From: Acidimicrobiia bacterium
GTDB lineage: Bacteria > Actinomycetota > Acidimicrobiia > Acidimicrobiales > Ilumatobacteraceae
DNA: 9,714 bases
NCBI GenBank assembly: GCA_030425785.1
Contig: JAUHYJ010000093.1
Location: 1 to 9,714, forward strand
Direction: 5' to 3'
In this document: positions 6,186 to 9,714 of the stretch, piece by piece
How positions within the stretch are numbered: position 1 is the first letter of the stretch
Layout: the number at the start of each line of letters is the position of its first letter
Notes under the pieces: generated by a model
Databases searched by the model: none
What the model was told of the DNA's origin: nothing
Seen by the model: only the letters and a program-made list of their open reading frames with translations
Translations under genes and position numbers: made by a program

Positions 6186-6291
6186 GGTCGGGGTCGTTCC
6201 GGGTCGGTTCGACTCACGGTAGATCGTTCGGCTGTGATTCCATGAGTGCAGCGTCACCCTCCCGGTGGCGGGACGAGATGGGGGTCCGTTC
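6186..6291. promoter_or_regulatory. Divergent control region between the second Rieske gene and the NDMA-type dehydrogenase
   Basis: These 106 nt must hold promoters for both directions. I see no convincing -35/-10 pair. Visible elements are a decamer TCGAACCGAC on the minus strand (6212-6203), identical to one upstream of the first Rieske gene at 167-176; a hairpin TCCCG-GTGG-CGGGA (6260-6273) just before the plus-strand start; and GGGTCG repeats (6190-6206). Function is inferred from the divergent arrangement. Confidence 0.45.
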
Positions 6292-7446
6292 ATGAAGTGC
6301 AAGGCTGCGATCTGCCACGGGGTCGGACACGACTGGTCGATCGAGGAGATCGAGGTCGATCCGCCGAAGCCGGGTGAGGTCCTGGTGCGCTGGACGCACG
6401 CCGGCTTGTGCCACAGCGACGAGCACCTGCTGACGGGCGACTTCGACCCGCCTCCCGAGGCGAAGCAGGCGATGGGGATCGAGTCGATCTTCCCGATCAT
6501 CGGCGGCCACGAGGGCGCCGGCGTCGTCGCCGAGGTCGGATCGGGCGTCACCAGCGTCGCGGTCGGAGATCACGTGTCGGCCTCGTTCGTCCCGGCGTGC
6601 GGCACGTGCCGCTACTGCTCGAGCGGCCGCCAGAACCTGTGCGACCAGGGTGGCGGCGCGTTCCTGCCCGGGATGATCACCGACGGCACGAGCCGGCACC
6701 GGCTGGCGGACGGGACCGAGCTGCTGCTGATGGCGAAGCTCGGCACCTTCGCCGAGTACTCGTGCGTCGCCGAATCGCAGGTGATCAAGGTCGACACCGA
6801 TCTGCCACTCGACGTCGTCTCGCTCGTGTCGTGCGGCGTCGCGACCGGCTGGGGCTCGGCGACGCGACGTGGCGACGTCCGCCCGGGCGACACGGTCGTC
6901 GTCGTCGGCTGCGGCGGCATCGGGATGAACGCAGTGCAGGGCGCGGCGATGGCGGGGGCCAAGCGGGTGGTCGCGATCGATCCGCTGGAGTTCAAGCGCG
7001 AGACGGCCATGGAGTTCGGTGCCACCCACGCGTTCGCGTCGATGGAGGAAGCGTTCGCGCCGGTGACCGAGATGACGGCGGGCCAGATGGCCGAGGTCGT
7101 CATCATGACCCCGGGCGTGCTGTACGGCGACCTGATGAACCTCGGCACCAAGCTGGCCGGAAAGGGGGGCACGATCGTCGCGACGGCCGTCGCACCGATC
7201 ACCCAGACCTCGGCCGACGTCAACCTGTTCGAGCTGACCCTCTGGCAGAAAGAGATCAAGGGCACGATCTTCGGCTCGCTCAACCCGCGCGCCGACATCC
7301 CGAACCTGCTGTCGATGTACCAGGCCGGCACGCTCAAGCTCGACGAGCTGATCACCAACACGTATCCGCTCGACGACATCAACGTCGGCTACCAGGCGAT
7401 GCGCGACGGTGAGAACATCCGCGGCGTCGTGGTGCACGCGGGATGA
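6292..7446 (+). CDS. NDMA-dependent (mycofactocin-associated) zinc alcohol dehydrogenase
   Basis: This 384-residue zinc alcohol dehydrogenase oxidises an alcohol to an aldehyde. Catalytic zinc ligands are C40 (GLCHSD), H73 (GGHEGAG) and C181 (VSCGVATGWG); the structural zinc site is C103, C106, C109 and C117. The Rossmann loop GCGGIG spans 206-211, with D230 in AIDPLEFKRE selecting NAD(H). SFVPACGTCRYCSSGRQNLC, IDPLEFKRETAMEFGATHAF, KEIKGTIFGSLNPR and a C-terminus ending ENIRGVVVHA match the Rxyl_3153-type NDMA-dependent family. Those enzymes hold NAD tightly and, in hosts with mycofactocin, hand electrons to that cofactor rather than to free NAD. ATG 6292 is preferred over GTG 6265: the protein then begins MKCKAA as relatives do, with GGGGG 7 nt upstream. 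Its stop overlaps the acyl-CoA synthetase start (ATGA). No aldehyde dehydrogenase lies between alcohol and acid steps here. The substrate is unknown. Confidence 0.9.
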   Translation: MKCKAAICHGVGHDWSIEEIEVDPPKPGEVLVRWTHAGLCHSDEHLLTGDFDPPPEAKQAMGIESIFPIIGGHEGAGVVAEVGSGVTSVAVGDHVSASFVPACGTCRYCSSGRQNLCDQGGGAFLPGMITDGTSRHRLADGTELLLMAKLGTFAEYSCVAESQVIKVDTDLPLDVVSLVSCGVATGWGSATRRGDVRPGDTVVVVGCGGIGMNAVQGAAMAGAKRVVAIDPLEFKRETAMEFGATHAFASMEEAFAPVTEMTAGQMAEVVIMTPGVLYGDLMNLGTKLAGKGGTIVATAVAPITQTSADVNLFELTLWQKEIKGTIFGSLNPRADIPNLLSMYQAGTLKLDELITNTYPLDDINVGYQAMRDGENIRGVVVHAG

Positions 7447-9002
7447 ACGAGATCCGCCGACTCGTCGACATCAGCCGGCACTGGGCGCGCGAGGCGCCCG
7501 ATCGCACGGCGATCACGGCGGGCGACCGCACGTGGACGTTCGCCGAGCTCGAAGCCGAATCGTGCCGGGTGGCCCAGGGGCTGATGGTCGCCGGTGTGGG
7601 TGCCGGCAGCCGGGTCGCCTACCTCGACAAGAACACCCCCGAGTACTTCACGCACCTGTTCGGCGGGGCCAAGCTCAACGCCGTCTCCGTCGCCGTCAAC
7701 TGGCGGCTCGCACCGCCCGAGATGGAGTTCATCATCGACGACGCCGAGGCGGTCGTGCTGTTCATCGGCGAGGACTTCCTCGGACACCTCGCCCAGATGA
7801 CGCTGCCGACCGTGCGTGAGGTCGTCGTCGTCGGGGACCCCGGCGACTCGGGTCACCCGTCGTACGACGAGTGGCTCGCGCCGTTCGACCCGATCGATCC
7901 CGACGTGCCGATCGCCGGTGACGACACGTGCTACCAGCTGTACACGTCGGGCACGACCGGGCTGCCCAAGGGCGTCGAGATCACGAACGACAACCTGCAT
8001 GCGACGCTGTCGACCGGCCGGGACGCATGGCGGTTCCACGGTGACGACCTCGTCAATCTCGTGGCGATGCCGCTGTTCCACATCGCGGGGAGTGGATGGG
8101 CGCTCGCTGGCATGGTGAATGGCGCCCACACCGTGATGACCAAGGAGGTCAACCCGGTCGAGATCATCGAGCTGATCCCGAAGTTCCGGATCACCCACGC
8201 GCTGCTCGTCCCGGCCGTGCTGCAGTTCGTGCTCGCCGTACCGGGCGCCAGCGATGCCGACTTCTCGTCCATGCGGGCGATGGTCTATGGCGCGTCACCG
8301 ATCAGCGAGGCCGTGCTCGTCGGATCGCTCGCTCTGTTCGGGTGTGACTTCATGCAGGCCTACGGTCTGACCGAGACGACCGGCGGGTTCGTGCAGCTCG
8401 GCCCGGAGGATCACGACCCCGGCGGTGACCGAGCGCACCTGCTCCGGGCGGCGGGCAAGCCGTGGGGCGACGCCGAGATCCGCATCGTCGACCCCGAGTC
8501 GGGCGGCGACGTCGGCGAGGGCGAGGTCGGCGAGGTGTGGGTCCGGTCCAAGCAGGTGATGAAGGGCTACTGGAAGAACCAGACGGCGACCGCGGCGTCG
8601 ATCGTCGACGGCTGGTTCCGCACCGGCGACGCCGGGTACCTGATCGACGGGTACCTGTACATCCACGACCGGGTCAAGGACATGGTCGTGTCCGGTGGCG
8701 AGAACATCTACCCGGCCGAGGTCGAGAACGCCCTGATGCGTCATGAGGGCGTCGCCGACGTGGCCGTCATCGGCGTCCCGGACGAGCGATGGGGCGAGAC
8801 GGTGAAGGCCGTCGTCGTGCGGTCGGACGACTCGCTGACCGAGCTCGACCTGATCGCGTTCGCCAAGACACAACTGGCCTCGTACAAGTGCCCGACGTCG
8901 GTCGACTGGGTCGAGGTGCTGCCGCGCAACCCGTCCGGCAAGGTGCTGAAGACCGAGCTCCGGTCGCCCTACTGGGAGGGCCGCGAGCGGCGCGTCAACT
9001 GA
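7443..9002 (+). CDS. Acyl-CoA synthetase / fatty-acid-CoA ligase (AMP-binding, ANL superfamily)
   Basis: This 519-residue adenylate-forming ligase activates a carboxylic acid to its CoA thioester via an acyl-adenylate. The large N-terminal domain includes the P-loop YTSGTTGLPKG at 167-177, MPLFHIAG at about 208-215, and YGLTETTGG from 307. The hinge region has GWFRTGD at 390-396 (D396 binds the ribose). The C-terminal lid has GGENIYPAEVENAL, and PSGKV with K500 as the invariant adenylation lysine. Every core motif is intact and the length is normal for the FadD/medium-chain or aromatic ligase group; chain preference cannot be read. It overlaps the alcohol dehydrogenase stop by 4 nt (ATGA) without a clear Shine-Dalgarno, so it is probably translationally coupled. 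An alcohol could be oxidised in two steps and then activated here, but the aldehyde-oxidising enzyme is not in the window. Its stop lies 3 nt from a convergent gene. Confidence 0.93.
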   Translation: MNEIRRLVDISRHWAREAPDRTAITAGDRTWTFAELEAESCRVAQGLMVAGVGAGSRVAYLDKNTPEYFTHLFGGAKLNAVSVAVNWRLAPPEMEFIIDDAEAVVLFIGEDFLGHLAQMTLPTVREVVVVGDPGDSGHPSYDEWLAPFDPIDPDVPIAGDDTCYQLYTSGTTGLPKGVEITNDNLHATLSTGRDAWRFHGDDLVNLVAMPLFHIAGSGWALAGMVNGAHTVMTKEVNPVEIIELIPKFRITHALLVPAVLQFVLAVPGASDADFSSMRAMVYGASPISEAVLVGSLALFGCDFMQAYGLTETTGGFVQLGPEDHDPGGDRAHLLRAAGKPWGDAEIRIVDPESGGDVGEGEVGEVWVRSKQVMKGYWKNQTATAASIVDGWFRTGDAGYLIDGYLYIHDRVKDMVVSGGENIYPAEVENALMRHEGVADVAVIGVPDERWGETVKAVVVRSDDSLTELDLIAFAKTQLASYKCPTSVDWVEVLPRNPSGKVLKTELRSPYWEGRERRVN

Positions 9003-9005
9003 CGC

Positions 9006-9431
9006 TCACTGCTGCTGTTGCTGCTGCGCGGCCCGGGCGTCGATCTCGCGTTTGCGGAGCTCGGACGCCTGCACGCCACCGATCGCCCACCCCTCGGGGA
9101 ACACCTCGTTGATGCGCAGTCGGGTTCGCTCGATCGGGCAGCCGACGATCTCGGCGACGAGCGGTGGGATGCGCTCGCAGAGCGCCTGGTGCTCGGACGC
9201 CGGCCGACCCCGGAACAGATCGAGGGTGATGAACGGTGCCTGTACGCCCGATTCGCTGATCGGGATGCCGCCGACGGCGAAGTCGTCGCCGGGCAGTTCG
9301 TGCACCTGAGTACGGACCCGGTTGATGTCGGACTCGATGATGTCGGCGAACATCTGCGCCGTCTCGACGAGGAGGCGGCGCTTGACGTCCGGGTCGACGG
9401 GGGCGGCGAGATCGATGCGCAGGAACGGCAT
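9006..9431 (-). CDS. Two-domain (fused) tautomerase superfamily protein with poly-Gln C-terminus
   Basis: This 141-residue protein is an internal duplication of the 4-oxalocrotonate tautomerase fold. Residues 2-60 and 66-124 align gaplessly over 59 positions, with about 16 identities including Pro-Phe at the start, ...INRVR/...IERTR, and AVGG/AIGG with SE. Met-Pro at the N-terminus leaves Pro as a free catalytic amine; the equivalent P66 is internal. The Arg39 equivalent occurs in both halves (R40 and R104, counting Met as 1). Arg11 is kept only in the second half (R76, in FRGRP); the first half has Val there. Known fused tautomerases include keto-enol tautomerases, decarboxylases and haloacrylate dehalogenases, so the exact reaction is open. 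The last six residues are Gln, in a near-perfect CAG run. ATG 9431 has no clear Shine-Dalgarno, but Met-Pro supports it. It follows a partial gene by 21 nt on the same strand. Confidence 0.82.
   Translation of the reverse strand: MPFLRIDLAAPVDPDVKRRLLVETAQMFADIIESDINRVRTQVHELPGDDFAVGGIPISESGVQAPFITLDLFRGRPASEHQALCERIPPLVAEIVGCPIERTRLRINEVFPEGWAIGGVQASELRKREIDARAAQQQQQQ
9009..9026 (-). repeat. CAG trinucleotide run encoding six C-terminal glutamines
   Basis: Read on the minus strand, the last six sense codons of the fused tautomerase are CAG CAG CAA CAG CAG CAG, directly before TGA. One CAA interrupts the otherwise pure repeat. Such runs can change length by slippage, here altering only the tail. 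Confidence 0.9.
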
Positions 9432-9452
9432 GCGGCGACCGTAGTGCGAGCC

Positions 9453-9714
9453 TCACTCGCCGAGCACGTCATCGAGCTCGCCGAGCGGCGGCTGCGGACC
9501 GTGGGAGCGCCAGGCGTCCCAGTAGGTGCCCAACCGGCCGACATGGTGCTTCGGACGCTCGGCGAACAACGCACGGCCGTGGGCCACCGCCGACGCCTCC
9601 AGCATCGAGCGCGCGCTGTCGACGAGCGACAGGACCGGTGCGAGGTCACCGAGCCGAGCGAGCTCGACGTCGTCGCCGCGTAGCCGGTTCGACAGCACGA
9701 CCATGTCGTGGGCG
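9453..9714 (-). CDS. Unrecognised gene, 3' part (enters from right edge)
   Basis: On the minus strand an open frame runs from the right edge to TGA at 9455-9453, giving 86 visible residues. An ATG lies at 9704, but the three codons before it (Ala-His-Asp) are also open and the text reads like the inside of a protein, so I treat it as partial. The segment is mostly helical in appearance (ELARLGDLAPVLSLVDSARS, then a Trp- and His-containing stretch, then an acidic end). I recognise no family. The gap to the fused tautomerase start is 21 nt, so the two genes are probably cotranscribed; any functional link is inference. Confidence 0.5.
   Translation of the reverse strand, partial: AHDMVVLSNRLRGDDVELARLGDLAPVLSLVDSARSMLEASAVAHGRALFAERPKHHVGRLGTYWDAWRSHGPQPPLGELDDVLGE

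Noticed and set aside
6214..6243. Minus-strand mini-frame MESQPNDLP ending just before the second Rieske gene, as a possible leader peptide
   Set aside because: Its nearest Shine-Dalgarno (GGGAGG) is about 14 nt away, there is no attenuator-like hairpin after it and no informative codon run; likely chance.
7389..8198. Minus-strand frame of 269 residues opposite the dehydrogenase/synthetase junction
   Set aside because: Antisense shadow; it spans two convincing plus-strand genes and has no recognisable motif.
1..9714. Insertion sequences, phage, CRISPR, tRNA or anti-phage defence system
   Set aside because: No transposase, integrase, Cas, nuclease or toxin motif, no spaced repeats, and no cloverleaf-like sequence seen on either strand; the island looks metabolic.

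Overview
The window is a GC-rich, gene-dense stretch of bacterial chromosome. The GTG/ATG starts, many TCG/GAC-rich codons, 4-nt start/stop overlaps and an NDMA-type (mycofactocin-associated) alcohol dehydrogenase point to an actinobacterium. An Acidimicrobiia/Ilumatobacter-like host is my guess from protein flavour, not something the sequence proves. No tRNA, rRNA, CRISPR array, insertion sequence or phage gene is visible, and no stretch longer than about 200 bases lacks a gene.

Layout. (1) A plus-strand unit (2-3344) opens with the 3' end of an unrecognised gene. After a short tandem-repeat spacer come a LigXa/phthalate-type Rieske oxygenase (232-1506), a 4-oxalocrotonate decarboxylase (1503-2279, GTG start overlapping the oxygenase stop), a 4-oxalocrotonate tautomerase (2329-2550) and a 2-keto-4-pentenoate hydratase (2547-3344). 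The last three are consecutive enzymes of the 4-oxalocrotonate branch of catechol meta-cleavage. (2) A GC hairpin (3349-3366) separates this unit from a convergent minus-strand gene for a zinc-ribbon/TerB-like protein (3405-3887). (3) Upstream of it on the same strand, a second Rieske oxygenase (6185-5067) is followed, with a 1-nt overlap, by a quinone-oxidoreductase-like MDR dehydrogenase (5067-4078). (4) Divergent from that pair, a plus-strand NDMA-dependent alcohol dehydrogenase (6292-7446) overlaps an acyl-CoA synthetase (7443-9002). (5) Convergent with the synthetase at only 3 nt, a minus-strand gene encodes a two-domain (fused) tautomerase ending in six glutamines (9431-9006), preceded by an unrecognised partial gene running off the right edge.

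Read together, this looks like a catabolic island for an aromatic or other ring compound. Two unrelated Rieske oxygenases would do hydroxylation or O-demethylation, an alcohol dehydrogenase and a CoA ligase could process side chains, and the decarboxylase-tautomerase-hydratase trio would carry the ring-cleavage product toward pyruvate. The ring-cleavage dioxygenase, semialdehyde dehydrogenase, aldolase, acetaldehyde dehydrogenase and a canonical Rieske reductase are absent from the window. The substrate cannot be told from sequence. The most unusual items are the fused tautomerase, whose two halves align without gaps but share the catalytic arginines unequally, and a decamer found upstream of both Rieske genes.
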